From Branchiostoma lanceolatum (taxonomy: Eukaryota; Chordata; Leptocardii; Amphioxiformes; Branchiostomatidae), in assembly GCF_035083965.1 (NCBI RefSeq), contig NC_089724.1, positions 25,120,974-25,184,973 of the forward strand: a stretch of DNA of 64,000 nucleotides, read 5' to 3'. Of this stretch, positions 23,901 through 35,272 are shown piece after piece. The translations under genes and the position numbers were made by a program. Below the pieces are notes generated by a model. It had not been told where the DNA came from, made no database searches, and saw only the letters and a program-made list of their open reading frames with translations. Every line of letters begins with the position of its first letter. Position 1 is the first letter of the stretch.

Positions 23901-25092
23901 CGTGGGAACGAATGACGGAAGTCCCCAGGTAGACTCTGGGGTTCCCCGCATTCAAACCAACCATACTTTGCCTGTACATAATATGTTTAGACACCATGAA
24001 ACATCAGATAACGCCAACATTGTGTATGACATAACATTAAAACAAAAACATTCTTGTTTAATGTCCGATCTACATATCATTTTAATACCCTTTGTACACA
24101 TCCAATACTCCAATCCTACACAAAATGCTGAGGTAAACTGTTTAATTTACCTGCTTTGTCCAGAGAATCCAGGAAAGCATGAAACCAGCCCGGCTGTTCA
24201 CACGACTGTAGTTTCACCAGAAGTGCCTGCATTGCCTCATTTGGTCCTTTGTTCCGTTCGTCAGCAAGGACGCTTTGGACAAACGCCATACCTAAGCACA
24301 AGCATAAATCAAGGCAATAAGAGATTACCGATTTCACCACATCGCCCATTCAGATTTCCAGTTACACTGACAAAGATAGCAGCACTGTGAATGCATGACA
24401 GCGCTGCGTTGTTGATGTATTGGGATTCACGGAAACACACACGGCACACGAACAGACAGACACGTAGATAGACAAGTCACAATACCTCCCTCTTTTGGGG
24501 TTCAGTAACAAAAAGTCAGCACATCATTTTGTTATTGATCAAACACAGGGCAAGATCAAGGTGTAGAAGTAACCCAGTATGGAAATTGTACATTATTGAC
24601 TCCGATGTAAAAATTACAATTTGCTAAGACAATGCTGTGTTTGCAAGTTTCTCTATGTCGTTATAAAGTGTCCTTATACTGTATTACTTAGCAAAATTTA
24701 TCAAACGAGGGTTACTACAACGTATGAAAAGTTTCGGATCTCCAGTATGCTGAAGAACGACATGTAGTTAGAATATAGATACGGCCCTGTCGATATGTCA
24801 ACGTTAGATCTGTAATAGTGAAAAATTACATTGAGATGCCCACATATAAACACCCCATTGATATAGGTAACCCGGAAGAGGAGCGTTGCGAAAGGTGAAT
24901 AATTAACTACATGTCCATACGGGAAAAACGCAATTTACCGTTGTGAAAGTTACCCATAAGGTGAACGACGATGTTGCCCGGAATGACCGTCTCCTTCAGC
25001 AGCGGAGCGAACGCCTCCAGGAGGGCCTTTCCCAGCTCGTCCCCGATCGGAACGGGCTCCGGCTGGGGGTCTGTGCCGGTTGCACCTGGCAT
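13606..25092 (-). CDS. IFIH1-like: RIG-I-like receptor (MDA5-like RNA helicase), 1008 aa, complete
   Basis: Nineteen exons: 25092-24939, 24291-24151, 23679-23525, 22448-22283, 21791-21699, 21312-21160, 20733-20530, 20280-20193, 19858-19603, 19325-19163, 18794-18702, 18405-18251, 17784-17649, 17332-17093, 16662-16495, 16297-16224, 14773-14607, 14297-14103 and 13831-13606. Phases agree throughout (3027 nt). Residues 1-98 and 99-205 are two RLR-type CARDs; 206-287 is an acidic linker. The helicase follows: Q-motif [13 protein letters not shown], Walker A APTGSGKT (333-340), DECHH (438-442), [11 protein letters not shown], the insert-domain piece [23 protein letters not shown], and [12 protein letters not shown]. 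814-868 is a coiled-coil pincer. The C-terminal domain has two zinc-binding Cys pairs ([23 protein letters not shown]) and an acidic tail. The family senses double-stranded RNA in the cytosol and signals through MAVS. DECHH and two CARDs favour MDA5 over RIG-I, but orthology needs a tree. Confidence 0.95.
13883..13981. repeat. (TG)n-rich microsatellite
   Basis: Imperfect GT/GTGC tract in the last intron of the receptor gene; the open frames across it are low-complexity artefacts. Confidence 0.9.
14926..14999. repeat. (TA)n followed by (TATG)n microsatellite
   Basis: TATATA tract then about 13 TATG units in the intron between receptor exons 17 and 16. Confidence 0.95.
15040..15975 (+). repeat. 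Dispersed repeat in receptor intron 16
   Basis: Contains GGCATAACTCAAGAAGGGCT, GGGCCCCCTAGCGGC (twice), and several copies of an AATTTGCATAATTAATGAGG block spaced 100-250 bp apart. The same motifs appear inverted at 22.7-23.5 kb, so it is a dispersed family. No coding capacity recognised. Confidence 0.75.
22680..23460 (-). repeat. Inverted copy of the intron-16 dispersed repeat
   Basis: Same family as 15040-15975, opposite orientation: GGGGGCCCAAA at 23353 and GGTTCTTGAGTTATGC at 23440 are inverse complements of motifs in the other copy, and AATTTGCATAATTAATG recurs. It lies between receptor exons 4 and 3. Confidence 0.7.
23885..23947. promoter_or_regulatory. Paired NF-kappaB-like sites in receptor intron 2
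   Basis: GGGGAATTCCCC (23885-23896) is a perfect palindromic kappaB site. GGGGTTCCCC (23938-23947) is a second match to GGGRNNYYCC. A CRE-like TGACGTGG lies between them at 23898-23905. Three immune-type motifs in about 60 bp suggest an intronic enhancer; activity is inferred. Confidence 0.5.
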
Positions 25093-26835
25093 CGTACCGA
25101 TCACTTCCGTATCCTGCCTTCACAGTAGAGCTCAGTGAGTTTGTACGTCTGCAACGCCGGCCGTCTCTCTGCGTTTTACAACAGCAAGCGCTAAACACGT
25201 CTGGTATATGTAACGTTAAATGATCGATATGTTTTAACGTAAAGGCGTACACCGAAACTATAGCGCGGGGAGGCCCACATTACGGCAGACCTAAATATAC
25301 TTTATAGATCTTTAAAGCCAGTGCAGCTCTGCTACGCCCTGATTGGTTGGACCTTTGATCCACGTCATCGTTGTTGATACGAGAGTACAATAGGTGACCT
25401 TTGGGGATTGCGCAATTGTCTCCAGAGGGTGGTTAAGCAAATCCCACCCACTAGCTAGCAAGGTGATCCGTGTGTGTAAAGAACCGATCATTTGATACTA
25501 AAATGTTTGTTTACTTCTATTACAGGCCATAGTTAATATTGGCAAACGTGTATGTGTTAACAAACAAACGTCCCTTTCTGGAGACAACATTAGAACATAA
25601 CAGTGTAGCAGCAATAACATTTAGCATGTACATTGTCCAAGCTTTTATTCAAGCGTTGATATTTCTATACTGTACAATGCCAAGGGCTAGGGGAACGCCA
25701 GCGAGCTGTATATTGTTTCTGTGGTTTCGATGACAGGTTTCGACTGTGGTTTCCATTACGTCATTGCTAGGCAACACTACGCGCAACGTCATTAACAATG
25801 CATGAACCTTAAGTTTCTGAGTGGGTGAAAGGATACTTACTATCATGGCATCACTGATTTCTTTGTTGCTGCAATAGACCTTAGTCAATATAAGCCGTAC
25901 AAGCATTCTTGGCATCTGTATCTTACCATGCTAATGACAAATATGAACGCACTTTGGCATCTATTCTCAAGCACAGAATATTCTAGAAAACATGAGATGT
26001 CCACTGGAAAGGGAGAGTTCCACCGTGCCTACGCATGATCTTGGGAATTCTGTATCCTGATAACAAGTGTTTCGGGTCCGCCCACTTAATGTATCAGTGC
26101 GCGCGCTGATTGGTTCAGACATAACCTACGCAACAAGATTGACATCTGACCGAAACTATGCAAATTTGATATGTTTGTAGTGTTACCACACAGGACACAA
26201 TAAGAAATGGTAATGCCGTTTTTAACCATCTAGGATGAGAATATTGCATCATGATATGGCTATTCAAGGGGGAGGGGTAACAGTATAGTCGATCAGCATG
26301 GTGGAATATATATACGATAAATATTGGAAGGGCCATAAAATACGTTTCACTGTGTATACCTGAATGGGGTTGTGATGTGCAAGATTTAAAAACAAATCAT
26401 TTGACGACGGGCAAAATGTCGGTGAGAAGTGAACAACATACGTGATATGGAGCACGAAAGTGTGTCATGAAAAGTACATGTATACACTATCATATTGCAA
26501 GGACATTCAGACAGTCTATCTTGGCTACGGGTACGGTACAGCAAGGAGGTTTTATACAGTGGGAACAGTCGATGGAGCCGGTACGCTGTGTTGTGCTAGC
26601 TTGAATATGTAACACTGTGAATGTTGAATGCATTGGAGGTTTTTAAGCTAGTAACCGGGATACCAAATAGTACACGTCTATGTAATTCGGTCGCGTGGCA
26701 CCATCATTAAATAAAGCGCTACTGAACGCGCCCAGCTAACGTTAAGTGCAAAGGTCATATCTACACCAGGGTACAGTCTTTATGTCATTCAGAGAATATT
26801 GTGTCCAGTGAAGACCGAGGGATACGAAACCTGTA

Positions 26836-26847
26836 GGGAAAGTCCCC
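26836..26847. promoter_or_regulatory. Canonical kappaB site midway between receptor and MAVS-like gene
   Basis: GGGAAAGTCCCC contains the exact inverse complement of the classic GGGACTTTCC. It lies about 1.7 kb upstream of the receptor start and 1.5 kb upstream of the adaptor start. GAAA-core IRF half-sites occur within 50 bp (GAAACTG near 26870, inverse AGTGAAAG near 26880). Function is inferred. Confidence 0.5.
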
Positions 26848-28367
26848 AGTGAGGTAAGGTGTTGATATGAAACTGTACTTTCACTACACCAACGATTTTT
26901 TGACTCATAGGGGAATAACCAGGAAGTAAAGGGATTTTTGTGGTGTCACTGAATTCGGCGCTAGTGTATTGACGGAGGGAAATCGCTAGTTGGGCCAGCA
27001 ACCAACAGTAGGTCACAGCAGCTCAGGTGAGTTTCTCACTCAACCTGTGTGAGTTAATCTGTGTGAGAAACACAACTTGTAGCCAGACAATGTTAAAGGA
27101 ACGCTGATAATTCACAGGTAAGTTAATGTAGTGTTTAAGAGGGTTTAACACGATCGATTGGTATCACCGTTTGAGGTCCCACTGCGGTAGTTAATGAGTT
27201 ACAGTGAGGGTAGACGCCGGAACTTAGTGTACGTTGGTTGAATTTCCTGCATATGAACATGATAGGTGTTATCTAGAGTGTAATATGCAAGAGTTACTAC
27301 AAGGGAAGCACATAGCTTTGGAAGACTGTTATGGCACACCAGTGATAATGTGGTACCCCCCACCCCCAATAGTCCATTGCCACCACTCAGTACAGATCCT
27401 TGTACAGAATACTCTTGGACGGTGTAGCTTTATGGACATCAAGAAGGATGATAGACCACATAATGTGGAGATTGGCACGTCTTATCCCATTTAAATTGAT
27501 AGTGCTTACATGTACCAATATGAAATGCTGATCCTGGCCAAATGAGGAACTTCCGGGTTCCGGATATGTTTTCAAATAGCTAGGGAACGAAGTCCTCATC
27601 TAGATCAGTTCCTTTTCTCACCCCTTGTCATATGATGAGGTTGGCCAGTTAGTTATTATCTGTTCGCCTAGTAAGTTCGTCGTTTTGTGTGGGGTATTGT
27701 TTACACGTGAAATACACGGTACGGGGAGTGGTATGGGTTGGGGGGGGGGGCTATTACAAGTGTGTTTTAGTAGAAAATCGCCATAACGATAAACAATACA
27801 CCGTTCTCAGCCTTGAAACAACAGAAGACGACGCGATGGCTGCTGTTCTGTACGAGACTTTGCGTTGTTCTTCCGTAAGACTTGGTTGACGTTTTGTTTT
27901 ATGAACTATCTGGACCATGTATTTCGACGCCAGATGTAAATACACCTGTTTTTCACCTGCCTACGTTCGTGGCCCATTGAGCAGGCGGTAGTACCCAGTT
28001 AACTTCAAGGTTATCCGTCAGCATGTTGTATACTGGTATCCAAGCAGATTTCTGTTATGAGACGTCCAGTAAAAACTGTTCCACCCAAGAAAGAATGCTA
28101 AGTTAAAACCGTGCATTCACCTGACGTTTATCAATATGTAAAAACCCCTCCTGGGTGGTGGGTACCTCAGTACACATAAGACCAAAAGAAAAAAGTGGTG
28201 AAATATATTTACGGCTTCCTGCATTCTCACACATGAACATTTACACCTATAAGTTCTCAACATGCGATAAATCAGTTCGTGTCTCCACGCTAGAAAATTA
28301 TTACTTCATATTCACAACACACTTGACGGCGTCTTTTGCAGCAGCTGACCGTACTCTGACGTAGTGG

Positions 28368-28375
28368 TGACGTCA
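28368..28375. promoter_or_regulatory. Palindromic CRE just before the MAVS-like ATG
   Basis: TGACGTCA, 6 bp upstream of the start codon at 28382, so within the 5' untranslated region or core promoter. It matches the CRE near the CARD-TIR gene. Confidence 0.45.
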
Positions 28376-28381
28376 CAGAAC

Positions 28382-31300
28382 ATGGTTGGCTTCATGGATC
28401 CAGACCGTGTGTTCAGGGATGTCGTCAGCAGACACGAACCTCTGCTGTGTGAAACCATCAATCCTAGAGAAATGCTGCCTTTTTTCAAGGAAATGCTCAC
28501 AAAACGAGCGGTGGTGAGTCTTAACTTAAAAAACACGATCAATTAGCTTTTTGCCGTTTCTACATAGACGTGACTTTCATGACCGGGGGTGCTACAGACT
28601 TTCATGAACTGGAGGAGGTACAGACTTTCAGCGGGTACAGACTTTCCAAAGTGAACGAGGGGAGGGGCGGCACAAATTTTCATGACCGGGGGGCGCTACA
28701 GACTTTCATGAACGGTGGGGCGGCACAGGCCTTTAGAAATGAGGGTGGTGGAGATTTTCAGGAATCTTCAATCCATTTCTGGGGTCATGTGCACATGGCA
28801 TACGGCGTACATGGTACTTCCAGGCAGCATCTAATGTTATTCTATTTTCATTTCTTTTTGTCTTTTTCAACATTAGGAAGAGATCACGTGCGAGCAAGAA
28901 CAGCGCGGCGAATACATGGCGGTTCCGAAGCTGATGTCGGAGGTGAAGAGAAGGAGAGGCTGGTTTCCTGTGTTCATCCGGGCACTTCTAGCTCTCGGAC
29001 ATGAAGATGTAGCCGATACATTGGACCCCGGACCCAATCACACAGGTAGCACACACCTTCACCTTGACCCATCCTCATCTTGAGGGTCGGGGACTGACTA
29101 TGGTTGCCTTTAGCACCAGCTTCTTCCGCATCATTCTCTGGCTCCGCCCATGCTCTTTGTGCAGTATGCTAGAGACCTGCCAGGTGTTTAGTTCCAGGCT
29201 CTGCCTTTCCTGTTCTGTGAAGGCTGAGCCTGGAACATAACAGGATGGCACTCAGGCTAAGGATATACTCTCCAAGCAGAGGAGGGGTTCCGGCAGGTTT
29301 TTGACGTGTTTCTAACTTTGTCATTTTTTTTGTCTCTTTAAACTCTCTTTTATAGTTTTCTTTTTTTGTAGAAAGCCCGACAAAAACGCCTAAAAACACG
29401 TCAAAAACCTGACGGAACCCCTCCTCTGCTTGGAGAGTAACTAAGGAGAGATGCCTTGTACGTTAATATGTCAAGTAGGGTATGGGATGGACTTTACTAT
29501 TGTTGATATCTAGCATTGTCTGCTCAAATTGTGACATTGTGACTCAGCCCACTGCACAAATTTGAGAAACAAAATGACGGACACGCATACTACTTGACAC
29601 GTGACCAATCAACGCCCTCTTATTGACTGAATGGCTAATTTTGATTGACGGACACATCGGTCTATTATAGCACCTCTTTCCCGCCACAGTTCCCAGACCG
29701 ACTGATGGGGCCACTGCAGGGCCGGCCACACAGAACTCACCGTTTGGGGCGGCTGCAGGACAACCACAAGCATCACAGGTAACACGATACATTCATTTCA
29801 GGGTCTGAAGTTATGAACATGGAGTCGGTGACAGCATGCTTCACCACTTTTAGAATCTAGCAGTAGAAAGAACGGTTTAAAAAGCACGACTTCGCCGTCG
29901 TAGAATGTCTATTGCTGTTATTGAATCTTGTAGTCGGACATTGTTGTCTTTTGGCTTCTCTGATGAGATGAATAGTGCACGTGGTAAATGTGTCAAGCCT
30001 TTTCTTACAATGGGCTCATCCATGCAGAAACTGTATATCTCGACAACACTGTAAAATCAGATTTTCTTTGTCATCAAACTATGGTCTGGCAAACTCACAC
30101 CTCTTAACATTGCTTAATGATAAAGTCATGAATAATACACATTTTCATAAGAAGAATGACCAGTTCCATTTTAAAAAAAGTGTTCTTGCCCCCCCCCCCC
30201 TTAAGAGCCCCGGCACGTCGAGAGAAGAACGCACGGATGGTCAACCCCCACCAGAACCTCGCGTGCCTCACTCCATCCAGGACACACAGCCTCACCAGCG
30301 GCCGGACCACGGACAGGGCACCGTGGTGGTGGAGGAAGAAGATGCAGAGAAGAAAGATGGTGGGGACGACAGAGATGACAAGGATGAAGACATGCCCTCC
30401 CTGGAAGACTGCAGCGTCTCATCAGAAGAACAGCATCATTTCATCAGGAGAAGGGTAGATGACGACCACAGGGCCCCAGGGCGGACGTATGCGGATGCGG
30501 AGGACAAACCGACGGAAGGTACCGAAGACGGCGCTGCAGGGGAAGAGTCGACCGCCTTGTTCGTGGAACCGGCGGGCGATCACCGGGACGAGTCGCCTCA
30601 AGAACCGGGAGCGCTGATAAGGGAAATCCAGGAAGAAAACATGCAAAAGATCAGGGAAAAGGAGGCGCAACTTGAGTCGGTTAAGTCTGAGGTTCAGTCT
30701 GAAGCCGAGAGGGGGCGCTCAGGCACTCCCATTCCATTCTTGATGCAGAAAGAGCACGATGCAAGACAAGCACAGAGTAAGACAGATAAGGAGGAAGACG
30801 AAGGAAGTTCCTGTTCGAGTTTCGAGCTCCCGCCAGGATTTCACGACTCCGTGGAAGACCATTGGAACCTCAGCGAAACAGAATCGCCGCCTCCCAACAA
30901 CGAATTATCTTCCCCGCCAGACAGGCCTGATGAAACGCTCCAAAAGATCGACAACATCACAAGAGCTGAAAGGCAAGGAAAATCTGAGAAGGTACCTCCA
31001 GTCGAAGGAGCAACGGGGGTGGCGTTCATATCAGGAGCTGGCAAGCGGGTGTCTACGGCAACCGTTTGTGACGGGAGAGAAAACGAGCTATCCACGGAGC
31101 CCAAAGAGCCGGTGCAGCCTTCTGACAACGGCGACGGCGTCCACGACGACGGCATGAACGACTACCTGACAAAAGCGCCTCACGCGACTTTGAGCGGAAC
31201 TGTAGCAACAACTGCTCCGAAAGATACCAAAGATGACGCCAGCCCAGCCGATGCCCAACCCACAGATTTACCTACACGTTCAAAAGCATCTACTCCAAAC

Positions 31301-31600
31301 AAACCAAAAGCGCGCGAATCTGCTTCAAAACCCAACCAGGATGGCAAACACCGACCAAGTGACACCTGTCCTCGGAAACCGCCACCACCAACAAGCACAC
31401 CGCAAACCACCAAGCGCCCCCACACCATTCCTGAACGTACTGCAGAAGAAAACAACAGCCAGAACGCCAACAGAGACACCGACCAAAAACCTTCCATGGA
31501 GAAAGATGCGGGCTTTGGAGTGGACAGCGCAACGGTGTTCAGCGTGGCTGGATTTCTACTGGCCGCTGGTGTGGCCATATACAGGATGCGCTTCATGTAA
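28382..31600 (+). CDS. MAVS-like: MAVS-like CARD adaptor with C-terminal membrane anchor, 594 aa
   Basis: Four exons: 28382-28513, 28877-29045, 29690-29778 and 30206-31600, with GT/AG sites and matching phases 0, 1, 0 (1785 nt). Residues 1-100 form an RLR/MAVS-type CARD: REMLPFFKEML, then RGWFPVFIRALLALGHEDVA. 101-570 is hydrophilic, acidic and Pro/Ser/Thr-rich, with a charged helical stretch near 265-300. PVQPSD (432-437) fits the TRAF-binding pattern PxQxxD. The last 26 residues hold a hydrophobic helix (about 572-589) ending YRMRFM, a tail anchor with basic residues as in mitochondrial outer-membrane proteins. Architecture and size match MAVS, the adaptor that RLR CARDs engage; the disordered middle gives little alignment help. 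No pLxIS IRF-docking motif was seen. Exon 4 begins after a C-rich polypyrimidine tract at 30189-30200. The start ATG has A at -3 and G at +4. Confidence 0.85.
28577..28740. repeat. Minisatellite in MAVS-like intron 1
   Basis: About six degenerate ~25-30 bp units around CTACAGACTTTCATGACCGG, giving an open but repetitive frame. Confidence 0.75.
29267..29441. mobile_element. MITE with ~45-bp inverted ends, MAVS-like intron 2
   Basis: TACTCTCCAAGCAGAGGAGG at the left is matched by its inverse complement at the right, and the match continues inward through the CAGGTTTTTGACGTGTTT segment. Related CTCCAAGCAG ends occur at 42882-43032, at the end of the window, and as a lone half near 34430. Confidence 0.85.
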
Positions 31601-32032
31601 ATAGATGCATTTCACACGCGCACCAGAGATGGGTACTTGCCTACATAGTACTAGTATATCAAAGAAAAACAGAGAAGTTATTGATTTGCTTAATCAACTG
31701 GAAGTTGATACAACAGACATGTATTTGAGCTTTGTGTCTCATAGTTTAGGCTGGGTCCATTATGTATATATAATTTGTTTATGATGAGAGGACTATTTGG
31801 TAACTTTGATGTATTTTGAAAATCATATTTTGATTACGACTACAAATCACAACATCAGAGGAATCTTTTGAAATCTTTCTAACGACCTTTTCCCCTCATA
31901 CGCACATGCAATGTTGCTGCACTGATTAATCTGTATATTTAGGATTCACGCGGACCCCAGCACTATCTCTTCACACTTAGCATCTATTAGTAATTTTCCA
32001 CTGCCTCAAAATTTGTTTGGATGGTGTTGAAC

Positions 32033-32038
32033 AATAAA
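32033..32038 (+). terminator. Polyadenylation signal of the MAVS-like gene
   Basis: AATAAA 433 bp after the stop codon, followed by a GT-containing stretch. Implies a 3' untranslated region of about 450 nt. Confidence 0.6.
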
Positions 32039-32499
32039 AGTTTGGTCGTTATTTGCGCAAGCGTCAATTATCATATCAAACTACCATTAACAATTTGATT
32101 AGTTAACGCGAATGAATGATAGCAAAAAAACTATTGATAAGAACACATTGAATCACACGATTTCAAAGTACTTTTGCAAAACATGAGATTTCGATCCACA
32201 ATTCACTCAATAAAGAAGTATAGAGTGCATCACGTGCACCGAGTCGTAGATTTAACGGAGACAAGCTAACGAATTCGAAGAAATTCAACATAACAACACC
32301 AACATTTCAAAAGTTGACCTTTGATCAATCAATCGTAACACATTCACTCGTAACACATTCCGCGTAGCTTATTGGACAATTGCAGAAAAGAATTAAGTCA
32401 CAGTTTCAGACCCTCCAATAGCTTAAGAACTAGAAATGAAATAGTTGTTATACCACTTTTGATTTTACATGTATTTCGTTCCGTTACTTACGTAAACCT

Positions 32500-32560
32500 C
32501 TGTGTATATGATTATTTCTATTTCAATTAGCCATCGGGCATGGATCGGCAAGTTATTGTC
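32500..32560 (+). mobile_element. 3' tail of a non-LTR retrotransposon
   Basis: TTAGCCATCGGGCATG with flanking sequence is shared with the segment after the reverse-transcriptase remnant at 60.1 kb, so both are 3' ends of one family. Confidence 0.5.
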
Positions 32561-35001
32561 AATTGAAATGCCCCTTGGCTTATAATGAAAAAGAAGAGGG
32601 TTTTAAGTCTAAACGTTTGATAACTTTGGTAGGGAAGTTTTTGGGCACATGTTTTCAAGATTCAACATAGCCATACTATAGAAATAAAAATGCATGCTTT
32701 GTTGACGCGACAAAAATACAGTTGTTATCGTTAGATCTTCTACAAGTAAGGACACATGGACCACAACGCAGGTAAAATACAAAGTACAAAGTATTTGCAT
32801 ATATAATCATACAGCGTTTATCTAATGTAAACAATATTTGATGTATTTACCTATTTGCACACTATTTGCACCGACGGTTATCTCCTAGAATGTGATTGAC
32901 TTTAAATGTTTCAGATTCTCTTGAGCTAGTGGATCGAAAGGTGAATAGATTTGGGCGTTTATCATTATTATTTTGGCAATCCATGATAAAATGATGAATC
33001 ATGGATATCATTTTCAATCATATTATAAAGAAGTTGCGTTCAATGGGAATTCTAGAATAGCTTCGCATATTGATATTACTTGTGTTTTTTTACTTCGGTT
33101 TTTGACAGATAAGGACAACGTGGCACTGCACTCAAGTTTTTATAACTTTTCACAAACAAGCATGAGGTCTTCGGTACCTGGTACCATTTTTCGGACACTT
33201 AATTCCGTTCCATAGGGCGATGTCTCTTACCGTATAGTCTTGTTCAAACATTGTCTTTCTTGATAGTGAACCTTCGTATCTACTCAGCAGAGTCTGGTAC
33301 AAGATTACGACACACGCCCACCATTGTTAACGCATGTACAAGTTTGCCGTGCTGTCGGGTACTTGAGTTGGGTGTTACAGGTCAACCACGACCGGGGGTG
33401 TCGTCATCCTACGTGCCCACTGTGCGTCCTTATGCAAATATACAGACATGGTGGCCCGCACGTAGACCATGGCACCCTTTCTGCCATTGTACATGTTCTC
33501 TCTTACAATCCTTTACCAGGAGGTTATGCATGGGGTTTTCTACAAACCTTGAACGGGCGTAATGCCTTCTGTAAGGAGTCACAGATCTTAACCAAGACGT
33601 TAGCCCAATTTCGGTGCTACATTTTACATAAACATTACAACCGCAAACGGTGTTGCTGAACGGAGAGAACTAAGTTTATTCAACTTAAACAGGATTCTCA
33701 ACTCCCTCACCTCCTTTAAGTAGGCATGTGAGCACTTAAAGTCACGTTTACGCAGTTGGTAACCGGTCCAGACAGGTTGTTATGTCAACTCACCGATCTG
33801 ATAAGCAGGTTACAAAGGCGAAGTCCTTACCCAGCCGGCTCTCTTGCCGGGTTGACATTCGGAGAGGGAGGTCGGTGGGGAAAAAAAACGGTTCTACCTA
33901 ACAGCGCGCCGGCCGGTGTTTTACGTGAACTACGATGTGTAAAGTGTGCTCTTCTATCAATGGTGAGTTCGACTTTCTTACTTCTGTTTGTTCCAAATAT
34001 GTTCTTATTTCGTTTTATACGCAAAATTACGAAATTCATAATAACATTTCAATAGTGTTTGTTGTTATTGTTTGCGTTTACTATTTATGATGCAGGGCAA
34101 TTAAAATGTTCCTTACCGTAGACTAGCTGTTTTCGAGTCCCGCTGAATAAAATCATCATATGATGAGTAGGGTACCTGCCCATACGTGACCTTATTACCT
34201 AATCTTCACTTATGCACACCTTTATTTGTTTAGTCTAGTAAAATAGACATGTAAAATGAAATTTTCCTTTTGCACTAGCGGACGAAAAGTGACAGCATAG
34301 CTCACGGAAAAGAAGAAATAACTGATATATCGGCAGTATATATAGCAGAAGCAACTTGATCCTATATTGAATGCCCTTCACCCTTTCGTGCCATTTTTCA
34401 GAAACGTCCCAAACAAGCCGGGCCCTAACCTCTGCTTGGAGATCAGTTGCTTTCTATCTGTAAACGGTCTAAATTGCAAATAGCACAGAAAGTCGGTTTG
34501 GCTACATGTTACGTTTTACGGCCAATTGTACAGTTTAGAACAGAAAAAAAGATACCTTGCTCAGAACAAAACACTAGTCCGGTTGCTGTCATTACTGTAC
34601 ATTTTGCTCCATGCTTCGTTCGTCGTTCATGAATTTAAACCACGGATGTTAAAAATGCTGTACGGTAAAAGAGCCAAACCCTTTCAAAAGACACGACATG
34701 ACCTAGAGTCCGACTAGTTAATGATTAAAAGAGAAGTGCCAAACTCTGGTTGCGCAGCTGGATTTTCTAACCGTGAACATGGCAGCGTTAACCTTGGCAG
34801 TGGCGACATAAGAAACAAGCAGTTGTATGTACATGTATGCTTATTCTTTGGCTTTCGTTACTTTTCTTTGGGATATATGTTTGCCTGATCACGATTTCTT
34901 GTGACAAGAGACAACGGTGACAAAATGTACCAAAACTATGATGGTATTCCGTCAGGCCCCCTCTCCACTAGACGGCGATCATTGTGCCGCCGTAAACGAC
35001 C

Positions 35002-35272
35002 AAAATTAGTAGTCTCCGTTGCAGTCCTTCCCACTAGCGATTTTTCAACTTATCGGGTCCAGATTCTTTGGCTGGGGGGGGGGGGGGGCGTATTTGCTTG
35101 AGGCCCCGTATTTGCTTGGGATCCTGTAACATCGGTTACAGGATCACAGCGGTTACAGGATCCCAAGCAGATACGGGGCCTCAAGCAGATACGGTCCCCC
35201 AGCCAAAGTACCTAGACCTGATAAGTTGAAAAATCGCTAGTGGGAAGGACTGTAACGAAGGCTACAAAATTA
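35002..35272. repeat. Long foldback palindrome
   Basis: Two arms of about 130 bp are inverse complements with scattered mismatches. Left: CAGTCCTTCCCACTAGCGAT, CAACTTATC, TTTGGCTGGG, GCTTGAGGCCCCGTAT, GGGATCCTGTAAC. Right: the same blocks inverted. The centre has a short spacer; a G run interrupts the left arm at about 35079-35088. Transcribed, it would form a long hairpin. Confidence 0.85.

Larger units (their letters stand above)
25093..28381. other. Divergent intergenic region between receptor and MAVS-like gene
   Basis: About 3.3 kb with no convincing coding exon. It must contain the start regions of both genes. Inverted CCAAT motifs (GATTGGTT) lie near 25340 and 26108, a canonical kappaB site at 26836-26847, an ETS-like ACTTCCGGGTT near 27549-27559, and a CRE at 28368-28375. 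Confidence 0.6.

Noticed and set aside
29975..30205. Upstream part of the long plus frame at 29975-31600 as coding
   Set aside because: The polypyrimidine tract and AG at 30189-30205 make this intron; splicing at 30206 fits the phase-0 end of the previous exon.
31180..31596. 138-codon antisense frame
   Set aside because: Shadow of the MAVS-like last exon on the opposite strand.
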